52,461 nucleotides of DNA from Peptostreptococcaceae bacterium. Its GTDB lineage: Bacteria > Bacillota > Clostridia > Peptostreptococcales > Filifactoraceae. Numbering within the stretch: position 1 is the stretch's first letter; every line of letters begins with the position of its first letter. A model generated the notes under the pieces. That model did not search any database. It was not told where the DNA came from and saw only the letters and a list, made by a program, of their open reading frames with translations. The stretch is from the NCBI GenBank assembly GCA_030532905.1, contig JAUNKE010000005.1:1-52461 (forward strand), given 5' to 3'. Below, piece after piece: positions 16,499 to 24,996 of this stretch. Both the position numbers and the translations under genes were made by a program.

Positions 16499-17188
16499 AT
16501 GGAAAATATGGAATATCAAGAAAAAGCAGGTTTTATTGATAATGTTGTCGATTTATTTACAGCGCCGTCCAAATTGGCGGAGCGAATTCGACAAAAACCG
16601 CAATACCTACTGCCAATCGTGTTGATGAGTGTCTTAACGATTATCACTGCGCTGGCAATCAAAGATTTGACTTTTCAAGAGCAACTTCGGGCAACCTCAG
16701 GTTTTCCGAAAGAATTTCAAATGACCGAGGAGAAATTCAACACTTCCTTTATGATTGGTCTGGCAATAAGTCCGATTATGCTGATAGTCGGAAACGCATT
16801 TTCCGCTTTACTTTATTGGGGAATCGGAAAGATGTTCGGCGGAAGTTCTCCATATAAAAATGTTTTTTCCGCCACATTATACAGCGGCGTAATTGCCGCT
16901 TTAGGTGGATTGGTTCAAAGCTTCGCAATGGCATATACCAATAATTTCCGTTTTCAATTCTCGCCAACTTTGTTCCTTGACACGACGGGAATGAATCCAT
17001 GGATTATTAACGCGCTCAACCTTATCAGTCCGATTGTAATCTGGTCGATGGTCTTTATGGTCATTGCGCTCAAAATTATTCACGGATACAAAAAAGGCAG
17101 CGCCATCGGAACCGTAGTTACCGTTATGATAATCGGCTATATCATCTCATCAGTTATGTTGATGTTCTCAGGAACTCCGATTATGTAA
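16499..17188 (+). CDS. Yip1-family membrane protein, copy 1
   Basis: A 229-residue multispanning membrane protein with the N-terminal signature of this cluster: a short amphipathic start, then VVDLFTAPSKLAERIRQKPQ and about five hydrophobic helices. The Yip1 (PF04893) fold is inferred from this layout; bacterial members have no assigned function. AAAGGAG precedes the ATG with good spacing. The next gene is a paralogue 22 bases downstream, so the cluster is co-transcribed. Confidence 0.72.
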   Translation: MENMEYQEKAGFIDNVVDLFTAPSKLAERIRQKPQYLLPIVLMSVLTIITALAIKDLTFQEQLRATSGFPKEFQMTEEKFNTSFMIGLAISPIMLIVGNAFSALLYWGIGKMFGGSSPYKNVFSATLYSGVIAALGGLVQSFAMAYTNNFRFQFSPTLFLDTTGMNPWIINALNLISPIVIWSMVFMVIALKIIHGYKKGSAIGTVVTVMIIGYIISSVMLMFSGTPIM

Positions 17189-17210
17189 ACCGAGTTGAAG
17201 GGAGAGCCGT

Positions 17211-17900
17211 ATGAATTACAATACCGATGTCGGCATCGCGGAAAATATTTTTGATTTATTTTTTGCACCGAGACGATTGGCGGAGCGGATAAAAGAAAAA
17301 CCGCAATTCCTCATTCCTATCGCCATCATTGTATTGATTGCAATTCTCAGCAATTTTGTAATAAAAGAATTGTCTTTTCAGGCACAAATCGACGCAATCA
17401 AAGAAACGACACCCTATGTTTCTGTAGAAAGTCTTCGAGCGCAGTACGAAAGAGGCTTTTGGTTGGCTCTCATTTTCGCACCGCTTACAGTAATCCTCTT
17501 ATGTGCCGTAAGCAGCGGCGTTTATTGGGGCGCGAGCAGAATTTTCGGTGGTGTTGGCGATTTCGCTCCAACCTTCTCCGTTATGTTGTACTCCTTTGTA
17601 ATTACATCCCTCGGCTCTTTGATACAATATTTTATGGCGAATGCGACAAACAATCTGATGTTCTCATTTTCGCCCGCCGTATTGCTCGATATCAAGACCG
17701 CAAATCCGTGGCTGTATAACTTGCTCACACTTGTCAATCCGGTTCATATTTTCGTATTGACTTTTCTGGTCATCACGCTGCAGGTCATCAATGAATACAG
17801 CCGAAAAAATGCCGTGTTGACCGTAGCCGTCGTGACGATAGCAAAATATCTGCTCACTTCGGTAATTACAATGTTGTTCTCACAAAATATGTTATTTTAA
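17211..17900 (+). CDS. Yip1-family membrane protein, copy 2
   Basis: A 229-residue paralogue of the preceding gene with the same architecture (IFDLFFAPRRLAERIKEKPQ, then hydrophobic helices). Both copies keep a conserved NPW motif before the last helices (MNPWIIN, ANPWLYN). The function is unknown; a role in membrane organisation or stress is only a guess. The ribosome-binding site GGGAG is six to eight bases before the ATG. Confidence 0.72.
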   Translation: MNYNTDVGIAENIFDLFFAPRRLAERIKEKPQFLIPIAIIVLIAILSNFVIKELSFQAQIDAIKETTPYVSVESLRAQYERGFWLALIFAPLTVILLCAVSSGVYWGASRIFGGVGDFAPTFSVMLYSFVITSLGSLIQYFMANATNNLMFSFSPAVLLDIKTANPWLYNLLTLVNPVHIFVLTFLVITLQVINEYSRKNAVLTVAVVTIAKYLLTSVITMLFSQNMLF

Positions 17901-17923
17901 GAGCGACTCTTCTCGGGTCGCTC
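17901..17923 (+). other. intergenic hairpin between Yip1 copies 2 and 3
   Basis: GAGCGACTC (17901-17909) pairs with GGGTCGCTC (17915-17923), nine pairs including one G-U, around a 5-nt loop. No U run follows, and a GAAAGGA ribosome-binding site comes directly after. It may be an mRNA processing or stability element, or a partial attenuator. Confidence 0.45.
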
Positions 17924-17937
17924 CGAAAGGAATTTTT

Positions 17938-18636
17938 ATGCAAGAGAAATTATCTTCATTTATAACGGATATATCCGACCTTTTCCTCTCCCCGAGAAAG
18001 TTGGCGGAAAGAATTGATGAAAAACCTCGAGTTGCTGCTCCGATTATTTTTTTGGCAATTCTCTCCATCGTACCCGCGCTCTCCGTCCGAGATGTGACAA
18101 AGGAATTCGTACTTAACGGTTTACAAATGCCACCGAGCTTTGACGGGAATGTTTTCGTAAATATAGCAATAATCATCGGTATAATCTTATCTCCCCTAGG
18201 AGCGATTCTCAATGCGGCGATTGAATCGGTAAAGCTGTTTTTGTTCGGAAAAATATTCAAAGGAAGCGCAAAATTCGAGTCCCTTTTTTCTATGACACTC
18301 TACACCACGATTATCACTCAATGTGGAGCCGTCATAAATGCTCTGCTCGTCAACCTGAGTAGAAATCTTTATGCAAACTTTTCTTTGGCATACTTTTTGC
18401 CCAAAGGAACGAACCGCATGATTTATACTCTCGTTTCTCTGCTCAATCCTTTTTTTATTGCCGTCTTTATTGTCGATATCATCATGATTCAAGTGATTCA
18501 TCGTTATGACAAAAAATCCGCCGTCGCAACCGTTGTATTGACTTTTGTATTCAATATACTTTTAGTAATGCTGCTTACATGGGCAAACTCTTCATTCTCG
18601 ACAACGGGGTACAGCAATCCTTATAGCAAATTTTAA
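17938..18636 (+). CDS. Yip1-family membrane protein, copy 3
   Basis: A 232-residue paralogue. It keeps the N-terminal signature (ISDLFLSPRKLAERIDEKPR) and the same hydrophobic pattern, but the C-terminal half differs more from copies 1 and 2 (NRMIYTLVSLLNPF in place of the NPW motif). It begins after a hairpin and a GAAAGGA site. It is the last intact member before the decayed fourth copy. Confidence 0.7.
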   Translation: MQEKLSSFITDISDLFLSPRKLAERIDEKPRVAAPIIFLAILSIVPALSVRDVTKEFVLNGLQMPPSFDGNVFVNIAIIIGIILSPLGAILNAAIESVKLFLFGKIFKGSAKFESLFSMTLYTTIITQCGAVINALLVNLSRNLYANFSLAYFLPKGTNRMIYTLVSLLNPFFIAVFIVDIIMIQVIHRYDKKSAVATVVLTFVFNILLVMLLTWANSSFSTTGYSNPYSKF

Positions 18637-18696
18637 TTGGAAGTAAAAGGGGAAATCTATAATACAAATCTTATAAGAGTTTTAGAAAGGGGTCTT

Positions 18697-18860
18697 ATGT
18701 TCGAAAAACTTGTTTCTTTTGGCGGCGATTTGCTGCATCTTTTCATCGCACCGCATCGACTTGCGGAAGATATTGATGAAGAACCGCGATTGCAACGACC
18801 GCACCATCTACTGTTCTTGGGATATTGTTTTTAATTGCATTTGGTGGTCAAGCCTTGTAA
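18697..18860 (+). pseudogene. decayed fourth Yip1-family copy
   Basis: GAAAGGGG precedes an ATG at 18697 that opens a clear fourth N terminus: LFIAPHRLAEDIDEEPR matches LFLSPRKLAERIDEKPR of copy 3. After the CCG codon at 18784-18786 the frame changes. A one-base loss there makes the native frame run into a stop, while the shifted frame continues with IATTAPSTVLGILFLIAF, equivalent to the first membrane helix of its neighbours, and ends at TAA 18858-18860. The rest of the gene is missing, so this is a frameshifted and truncated remnant. Confidence 0.8.
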
Positions 18861-18907
18861 CTTCCTATCCCTGAATAAATCCCATTCCAATGTCTAAAGG
18901 AGTATTC

Positions 18908-19888
18908 GTGAAAGAAATCTATAAAAATATTTTTGCAGGCGATGTCATTTTGCCGAAATCGCCGCTCAAATCACTCAATCTCTATGTGATTAAATCACCG
19001 GAGCATGCACTGATAATCGACTCCGGCTTTGATTGTCCCGAAAGCGAAGAATGTTTTTTTCATGCGCTGGATGAGCTCGGAATTCAAAAAGGGCAGGCGG
19101 ATTTGTACCTGACCCATCTGCATGCCGACCACAGCGGGCTGACCTACAAATTCCAACAAAAATACGAAGGCAAGGTCTATTGCAGCCGAATCGATGCCGA
19201 CTATGTCAATGCGATGGCGAAATCCGACTACTTCGACAAACAGCTCTATCGTCCCGAGATGGTCGGATTGTTTGATGACGGGCATTTTTTCGACAAGCAT
19301 CCCGCCGTACTCTACGCACCCAAAAATCCGGTGGACTTTACTATCGTGGAAGCGGGCGAGCAGATAGCAATCGGCGAATATACTTTTGACATCATCGACA
19401 TTCCCGGACACACCCCGGGCATTACAGGTCTGTATGAAAAAAATCATCAGCTGCTTTTCTCCGGTGACCATATTTTAGACAAAATCACGCCCAACATCAG
19501 CTTTTGGCGTTTCGAATACGGCGACATTCTCGGCACTTATTTGAACAGCTTGGATAAAGTGTATGCGATGGATGTCAACATTGTTTTTGCGTCACACCGC
19601 GTATTGATAGACGACCACAGACGACGCATCGACGAGCTGAAAGCGCATCATCAGGAGCGACTGAATGATATTCTGCATATTTTAAGCGACGGAGAATACC
19701 AGAGTGTTGCCGAAATCGCCGCCAAAATGCATTGGGATTTTCGTGCCAAAGACTTCGAGGATTTTCCACCCGCGCAAAAGTGGTTTGCCACCGGTGAAGC
19801 GATGGCGCATCTGGAACATCTTCGTGCCAAAGGACTTGTCGAAATAAATCGGGATTTGCCGGCGATACGATATACCAAAATCAAATAA
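18908..19888 (+). CDS. MBL-fold metallo-hydrolase
   Basis: A 326-residue metallo-beta-lactamase-fold enzyme. The metal site THLHADHSGL lies near residue 75, further ligands are in IPGHTPG, SGDHILD and the late ASHR histidine, so the dinuclear site looks complete. The last 70 residues look like a winged-helix-type tail (QSVAEIAAKMHWDF). This MBL-plus-helix layout is common among uncharacterised hydrolases related to LACTB2 and glyoxalase II types; the substrate is unknown. GTG at 18908 is preferred: AAAGGAG (18896-18902) is five bases before it, while the upstream ATG at 18890 has no site. Confidence 0.85.
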   Translation: MKEIYKNIFAGDVILPKSPLKSLNLYVIKSPEHALIIDSGFDCPESEECFFHALDELGIQKGQADLYLTHLHADHSGLTYKFQQKYEGKVYCSRIDADYVNAMAKSDYFDKQLYRPEMVGLFDDGHFFDKHPAVLYAPKNPVDFTIVEAGEQIAIGEYTFDIIDIPGHTPGITGLYEKNHQLLFSGDHILDKITPNISFWRFEYGDILGTYLNSLDKVYAMDVNIVFASHRVLIDDHRRRIDELKAHHQERLNDILHILSDGEYQSVAEIAAKMHWDFRAKDFEDFPPAQKWFATGEAMAHLEHLRAKGLVEINRDLPAIRYTKIK

Positions 19889-19918
19889 TTGTCAATTGAA
19901 ATTGATGAGAACATTGAG

Positions 19919-19945
19919 ATTGGACTTTCAGGAGTCCAATTTTTG
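19919..19945 (+). terminator. terminator of the MBL gene
   Basis: ATTGGACT (19919-19926) and AGTCCAAT (19933-19940) form a perfect 8-bp stem followed by TTTTTG. Confidence 0.85.
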
Positions 19946-20076
19946 TTCAAACTTAGCCAGACGAAACCATTTCGGATTTGCAAACTCAAATCGAACTGCA
20001 AAATGTCCAAGCTTTTCTATGAAATGGAAACTTTTGTCAAAGGTGGTTCGTAACAATCCTAAATAAATTGAATAAC

Positions 20077-20135
20077 TGTAACCTTTTTGTAACGCATTAC
20101 TTATTGTTTTACGATATAATGACCTTGTTACAAAA
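20077..20135 (+). promoter_or_regulatory. ABC exporter promoter with exact WalR box and flanking inverted repeat
   Basis: TGTAAC-CTTTT-TGTAAC at 20077-20093 matches the WalR consensus TGTWAH-N5-TGTWAH exactly. TATAAT lies at 20115-20120 with no good -35 sequence, as expected of an activator-dependent promoter. A 9-bp inverted repeat, TTTTGTAAC (20085-20093) and GTTACAAAA (20127-20135), brackets the -10 box. The remaining 19946-20076 has no gene. Confidence 0.6.
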
Positions 20136-20183
20136 GCATTGAAGAAACAAGTACGATAGAGAAGCAACAGCGAAGGAGGATTT

Positions 20184-21101
20184 ATGATAGAAATTAGAGA
20201 TGTTTCAAAGCGCTTCGGAAACATTCAGGCACTGAGCGACATCAATCTCAATATTCGCAGCAACGAAATCTTTGGGATGGTCGGCTCAAACGGAGCCGGC
20301 AAATCCACATTGATGCGCATCATCAGCGGTGTGCTTAAAGCGGACAAAGGCATGGCATGTTTGGAAGAAAAAAATATTTACGAAAATCCGAATGTCAAGT
20401 CCAAATTCTTTTATATCTCGGACAACCAGCATTTTTTACCCAATGCCACGCCCGAAGAAATGTTTTATTTTTATGCGCAGCTTTATGAGCAAATGGACAA
20501 AGAGTGCTTTTTCCGATTGCTCGACAATTTTCATTTGGAAAGAAATCGCAAAATCCGCACCTTTTCCAAAGGGATGAAAAAGCAATTATCCACCGTACTC
20601 GGACTCAGCTCCGGCGCGGAATATTTGCTTTGTGACGAAAGCTTTGACGGGCTCGACCCGATTGCAAAACAGGTGGTCAAATCGCTTTTTGCCGAAGCCA
20701 TTCGCAGCCGAGGCTTGACCCCGATTATCGCATCGCACAACCTGCGCGAGCTCGAAGATATATGCGACCATGTCGGCTTACTCCACAAGGGCGGCGTCAT
20801 CATGTCCAAAGACATCGGCGATATGAAACTCAACGCCAAAAAAATTCAGGCGGTCTTCACTTCACCTGTTGAAAAAGAAGATTTTGCTCCTTTTGATGTC
20901 ATCAATCTCGACAAAAAAGGCTCCGTCTATTCCATCGTGCTTTCGAGCAAAGAAAAAGACAATATGATGATTGAAACATTGGATGCCAAAATAAAAAGCA
21001 TGAATCCGGTGTTCTACGAAATGCTTCCATTGAGCTTGGAAGAAATATTTATTACCGAATCGGAGGTGGCAGGTTATGATATTCGCTCCATCATCTCGTA
21101 A
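20184..21101 (+). CDS. ABC transporter ATPase (ABC-2 exporter type)
   Basis: A 305-residue ATPase. Walker A is GSNGAGKST near residue 34, the signature is degenerate (FSKGMKKQLS), and Walker B is YLLCDESFDGLD. The form resembles YtrB/EcsA-like ATPases in Bacillota. A C-terminal extension of about 90 residues follows the core. AAGGAGG lies before the ATG. It overlaps the permease gene by 26 bases, so the two form one exporter. The upstream WalR-like box suggests a cell-wall stress link, but the cargo is unknown. Confidence 0.88.
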   Translation: MIEIRDVSKRFGNIQALSDINLNIRSNEIFGMVGSNGAGKSTLMRIISGVLKADKGMACLEEKNIYENPNVKSKFFYISDNQHFLPNATPEEMFYFYAQLYEQMDKECFFRLLDNFHLERNRKIRTFSKGMKKQLSTVLGLSSGAEYLLCDESFDGLDPIAKQVVKSLFAEAIRSRGLTPIIASHNLRELEDICDHVGLLHKGGVIMSKDIGDMKLNAKKIQAVFTSPVEKEDFAPFDVINLDKKGSVYSIVLSSKEKDNMMIETLDAKIKSMNPVFYEMLPLSLEEIFITESEVAGYDIRSIIS

Positions 21102-23139
21102 AAAAGTTGGAAAAACGGATTCCATGCTGATAAAAAGTCGTCTGTCCGCTACCATGTGGGCATCCGCGATACTGTTCGTATTGCTCCTGTTTGCATTGCC
21201 GATTCTCACAATGACTCAGTTGCAACGAATCCCGGTAGAAGATTTCTTTGTGCCGGACGAAAGAAATATGATGTATTTCTCTCGAATCTTCAGTAGCGGC
21301 AATATAGGCGTCAAATTCTTCACCTTCGCTTTCGGCGTGTTCATTCCGTGGAATCTGTTTTCCTATATGCACAGCACATCGAAGGTGGATTTATACCATT
21401 CCCTTCCGATTTCGAGAAGAAAACTCTTCTTCTCCAACTTCATTGCGGGGAATCTCGCTTATATCGTGCCTTACTTGGCAACTGCAATTTTAGCGGCGAT
21501 TTTATATGCGGTCGGCACCGGCTATTTCGACTTCCAAACCTTTATATATACGATTGGGCTCAATCTGTTCTTCTATAATCTGTTCTTTTTGAGCTCAACC
21601 TTTGCGACCATCGTCACCGGCTCGCGAATTACGACGGTTTTGATGACGCTGGTCATCTACGAAACCATCCAGATCATTCAGCTCGGTGCACAAGAAATCG
21701 CGGCTCGATTCTGGGTAACCTATATTCGACCCGATGAGCAAATAACGCTGATGCTTTCGCCAATCACCTTGTTCTTCGCCGATATATTGAAGCATCGAAT
21801 GGTGATTTCCATCGTCTTGCTGATTATTTTCTTCCTATTGGACTTGGTTCTGTTTGAAAAAAGACCGTCCGAGACGGCAGGAAAAGCGGTATGGGGAAAT
21901 ATTTTCGCACAAGTGGTAAAATACATCGTTCTGATTGCCGTTGCCATTGTCGGCGGACTCATTTTCGATTCCATCAACCGCAGCTACAATCAATTAAGCT
22001 GGATGTACTTCGGATTTATTTTTACCGCCGTCATCGGTCACATGATTATCGAAGGCATTTACAACTTCGACATCAAGCAGATATTCCGTAATTGGCCGGG
22101 AATGATTGCCTTCGTCGCCGTTTTCTGCATTTCGGTACTGCTGATATCCAAAGATTCTCTCGGATACGACACCAAATATACTCCGGCGGATGAAGTCGCG
22201 AATTATGAAATTGATTTAGGCAATATGATTGAGGGAAATTACTCATACTCTTTTAGAAATAAAGTCTTGAAAATTTCAAGCGATGAGAGTAAAATAGTTG
22301 CAGATGAATTTTTGAAGAAAGTAATTGAACAAACCAAAATTCATCGTCAAATAACCAAAGAGTATGAGTACGACGGTTCTAATGAAATTCCGTATGACTT
22401 GAGAACCGAGTCCAAAATTACGGTACAGACAAAAAACGGAGCTTCTTACAAAAGACAATATCCGCGAGTATTAAAAAAAGATTTTCTCGACTTCTTGTAC
22501 CAAGTATATGATTCTCCGGATTTCAAATCATCCGACATCGTCATTCCGTCATTGGAAAACAAAGAGCTCAAAAAAACCCTTATCTATTTTGGACCGAATT
22601 ATACCAGCACGAGCGAGGTTTTCTCCACAGAATTTATGAAGGAGCTTTACCAAGCAGCGCTCAAAGATTTCCAAAACAGTACGGCAGAGCAACTGAAAAC
22701 CGAACCGGCAATCGGCTCGATAGAGTTTTGGGTGAACAATACAAATCCTAACATCGGATTGGATGATATGTATGAACTATCGTACATCGAAACCGATTTT
22801 TCCGTTCCGATTTACGAATTCAGCACCGAAACCATCGCCTTACTCAAATCGAAAAATCTTTATGCGTACAAACCAATTGAAGTTGACGATATTTTAAGTA
22901 TTGAACTATATGACTATGAAGAGGAAAAATTTGCCGCCACATACGAAACCAAAGACGAGGACATTCACAGAAAAGCTATCACAGATCGCTCGCAATATAA
23001 ACAATTGCTGGAAACTTTTTCGACCGAAGAGATGGCTGGACTCAACCCTCTTTTGTATATTGATAGGGATGTTTATATTAATGTTCATCTCAAAGATGGT
23101 GTCGTTCTTACAATGTACAAAATCCAAGACTTCAAATAA
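21076..23139 (+). CDS. ABC-2 type permease with large extracellular domain
   Basis: A 687-residue membrane protein. The first 350 residues carry about eight membrane helices, including the FSYMHSTSKVDLYHSLPISRRK segment usual in ABC-2 permeases of this group. The remaining 330 residues form a soluble, charged domain outside the membrane, as in DUF6449-type permeases. GGAGG sits nine bases before the ATG and inside the ATPase gene, so the proteins are co-translated. With the ATPase it should export or detach an envelope substrate. A strong terminator follows. Confidence 0.78.
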   Translation: MIFAPSSRKKVGKTDSMLIKSRLSATMWASAILFVLLLFALPILTMTQLQRIPVEDFFVPDERNMMYFSRIFSSGNIGVKFFTFAFGVFIPWNLFSYMHSTSKVDLYHSLPISRRKLFFSNFIAGNLAYIVPYLATAILAAILYAVGTGYFDFQTFIYTIGLNLFFYNLFFLSSTFATIVTGSRITTVLMTLVIYETIQIIQLGAQEIAARFWVTYIRPDEQITLMLSPITLFFADILKHRMVISIVLLIIFFLLDLVLFEKRPSETAGKAVWGNIFAQVVKYIVLIAVAIVGGLIFDSINRSYNQLSWMYFGFIFTAVIGHMIIEGIYNFDIKQIFRNWPGMIAFVAVFCISVLLISKDSLGYDTKYTPADEVANYEIDLGNMIEGNYSYSFRNKVLKISSDESKIVADEFLKKVIEQTKIHRQITKEYEYDGSNEIPYDLRTESKITVQTKNGASYKRQYPRVLKKDFLDFLYQVYDSPDFKSSDIVIPSLENKELKKTLIYFGPNYTSTSEVFSTEFMKELYQAALKDFQNSTAEQLKTEPAIGSIEFWVNNTNPNIGLDDMYELSYIETDFSVPIYEFSTETIALLKSKNLYAYKPIEVDDILSIELYDYEEEKFAATYETKDEDIHRKAITDRSQYKQLLETFSTEEMAGLNPLLYIDRDVYINVHLKDGVVLTMYKIQDFK

Positions 23140-23168
23140 GTGTGAAAAAGGCAAAGCTCGAAAATTTT

Positions 23169-23258
23169 TCAACTGACAACTTGATATAGAAAAAGGGCGC
23201 AAAAGCGCCCTCTATTTTTCCTATTATAAAGATTTTCTATAGTAATTGGAATTGCCAT
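23169..23258 (-). pseudogene. 29-codon remnant of an AlbA/Schlafen-type DNA-binding gene
   Basis: GGAGGTGGGTC precedes an ATG at 23258. The peptide starts MAIPITIENLYN, which resembles the N terminus of AlbA_2/Schlafen-like ATP-binding proteins (typically IPI-x-x-E-x-L followed by a VES-x-R-IE-x-K motif, from memory). That second motif is absent. After 15-16 codons the frame runs through the terminator arms and stops at 23169-23171. The promoter, operator-like repeats and ribosome-binding site are all intact, so an internal deletion probably removed the gene body. A real small peptide cannot be excluded. Confidence 0.45.
23191..23220. terminator. bidirectional terminator
   Basis: GGGCGC (23195-23200), loop AAAA, GCGCCC (23205-23210), with a U-rich tail on both strands (TCTATTTTTC on plus, TTTTTCTAT on minus). 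On the minus strand it lies inside the small open frame of the remnant described next. Confidence 0.8.
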
Positions 23259-23267
23259 GACCCACCT

Positions 23268-23338
23268 CCATATTTCCTACGATTTTCTTACGACTTAGCT
23301 TACGATTAAATTATAAAGTCGTAAGCCGTCGGCGTCAA
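23268..23338 (-). promoter_or_regulatory. promoter with TTACGA-type operator repeats
   Basis: On the minus strand, TTGACG (23333-23338), a 17-bp spacer and TATAAT (23310-23315). On the plus strand, CTTACGACTT (23287-23296) and AAGTCGTAAG (23316-23325) form a perfect 10-bp inverted repeat around the -10 box, and further TTACGA/CTACGA copies lie at 23277-23305. The layout suggests a tightly regulated promoter that drives only the remnant open frame. Confidence 0.65.
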
Positions 23339-23391
23339 CTATATTATAATAAGGATGATATTTTAAGGATTTTTACATCGTTTCAATTCAT

Positions 23392-24603
23392 TTACCAATC
23401 TTCTCTCAACAAAAAATCTCGGATATTCAAATGCACGATTCCATCCCGACTCATGTCAAATTCATCCATCGACAAAACGAATTTCGGAAAATTATCCGTA
23501 ATTTGCCTATATACTCCAAACTCACGCTCCATCACATCATCCGACGAGAGCAAATAACACACTTGAACATAAATCTTCCGACCTCTTTTCTCACAAACAA
23601 AATCAATTTCTTTCTCATCCGATTTCCCCACACGAATCTGATACCCTCTTCGAGCAAGCTCCATATACACGATATTTTCCAAAATCAGATTGATATCCTT
23701 GGTATTCCCGCCAAAAATTGATTCCCGAATACCATGGTCAACCATGTAATACTTTTCACTCGATGACAAAATTTTCTTCCCCTGCAAATCTTCCCGTCGC
23801 ACTTTGTAAAACAAAAAAGCTTCTTCACAAAACCGAATATAATTGGCAATCGTCTCCGGAGCCACCTTTCGCCCCTCGTTTTTCATATATTTGGATAAAG
23901 AATTTGCCGAAAAAGTCGTTCCCACATTCGCCATCACAAAAAGAATAATCCGCTCCAACAATGCCACATCACGAATATTATTTCTCTTGACGATGTCCTT
24001 GAGCACAACGGAATTATAAATATCCTGCAAATATTGTCTGCTCGGCTCTTCCTCATAACGCAGATGGAATAAATACGGCATGCCGCCCATCAACAGATAC
24101 TCCTTAAAAATCGACGCATCATCCTTTATGTCAAAAAAACTTCTTTGCAAACTGACAAATTCCGAAAAAGAAAATGGATAAATCACAAATTCCACATGAC
24201 GACCGGCGATACGACTCGCCAACTCGCCGGACAAAAGTTTTGCATTCGAGCCGGTAATATAAATATCGCAATCAAATTTTACCCGCAAGGAATTGATGCA
24301 GCGCTCCCAATCCGAAACCTCCTGAATCTCATCAAAAAATAAATACGCCTTCCCCGGTATGTCGGAAATTCTGCGCTCCATCTCTTCATGAAGCTTTTCC
24401 GCATGACAAAGATGAGCAAAACTCATGTCCTCAAAATTGATCGTTACCATCTGCTTCTCAGATACTCCTCTGAGCAACAATTCCTTCTGTATCAATCGAA
24501 ACATAACGGATTTTCCGCTACGGCGAATCCCCGTCAACACCTTTATCACTTCTTGGTCGATGAAAGGTCGAATTTTTTTCATGTACCATTCACGCTGAAT
24601 CAT
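23392..24603 (-). CDS. AAA_14/DUF4143 ATPase
   Basis: A 403-residue protein with an N-terminal ATPase domain (Walker A GIRRSGKS at residues 25-32, Walker B AYLFFDEIQEV) and a C-terminal DUF4143 domain of the restriction-endonuclease-like type (KEIDFVCEKRGRKIYVQVCY has the D, E and K-like residues). Such genes are common in anaerobes, vary in number and have no firm function; roles in defence or mobile-element maintenance have been proposed. ATG at 24603 follows GGAGGGAGGG. The longer frame to 24729 only translates the upstream repeat region. It appears monocistronic. Confidence 0.85.
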   Translation of the reverse strand: MIQREWYMKKIRPFIDQEVIKVLTGIRRSGKSVMFRLIQKELLLRGVSEKQMVTINFEDMSFAHLCHAEKLHEEMERRISDIPGKAYLFFDEIQEVSDWERCINSLRVKFDCDIYITGSNAKLLSGELASRIAGRHVEFVIYPFSFSEFVSLQRSFFDIKDDASIFKEYLLMGGMPYLFHLRYEEEPSRQYLQDIYNSVVLKDIVKRNNIRDVALLERIILFVMANVGTTFSANSLSKYMKNEGRKVAPETIANYIRFCEEAFLFYKVRREDLQGKKILSSSEKYYMVDHGIRESIFGGNTKDINLILENIVYMELARRGYQIRVGKSDEKEIDFVCEKRGRKIYVQVCYLLSSDDVMEREFGVYRQITDNFPKFVLSMDEFDMSRDGIVHLNIRDFLLREDW

Positions 24604-24657
24604 AATTCCCTCCCTCCAAAATCTTTTGAATATCATTCTAAAATTCATTTTATCAAA

Positions 24658-24755
24658 GTTATATCTGAAATTCAATTCAAAATACATATTTTTTACGGTT
24701 ATAACTGAAACTTTTGTCCAATAATCCATTTTCTACAGATACAACTGAAACTTTT
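24658..24755. repeat. three direct repeats with exact 40-bp period upstream of the DUF4143 ATPase
   Basis: The motif GTTATAWCTGAAA recurs with its CTGAAA at 24665-24670, 24705-24710 and 24745-24750, a spacing of exactly 40 bp (about four helical turns). The second and third copies share ACTGAAACTTTT. On the minus strand a TTGAAT-N16-TAAAAT promoter candidate overlaps the copy nearest the gene, so these look like operator or iteron-like sites. Confidence 0.7.
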
Positions 24756-24776
24756 TACAAAAAAAAGAGCTTTTCC

Positions 24777-24996
24777 GCTCTCATTTTATATCCAAATCTT
24801 AAACCTTAAACTAAATCCTTTAGAAAAAATAGTTATCAACAAATTGTATTTTGAATAACCGTTCTTTGCTTCTCACCTTGTAGGGAACGGTGACCCCACC
24901 GTTCCGCCGTTCCATCGGAACGGAGGAATTATGATTTCATCTACGGTTTATTGGGTTTTAGTATCAGCTCTCATTTTATATCCAAATCTTAAACCT
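24777..24996. repeat. 30-bp direct repeat flanking the dispersed element
   Basis: Identical 30-bp sequences at 24777-24806 and 24967-24996, 190 bp apart. The second lies directly downstream of the MATE gene and contains part of its stop codon (24995-24997, TAG on minus). The first could be a duplicated copy of that 3' region on the other side of the dispersed repeat. Confidence 0.75.
24831..24957. repeat. dispersed intergenic repeat, copy 1
   Basis: A 93-bp core (24832-24924) matches 27174-27266 with about six differences and no gaps, and weaker similarity continues to about 24957. The core contains self-complementary stretches (GGAACGGTG with CACCGTTCC-like arms, and CCGTTCC with GGAACGG). 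No transposase or coding potential is seen. Confidence 0.85.
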
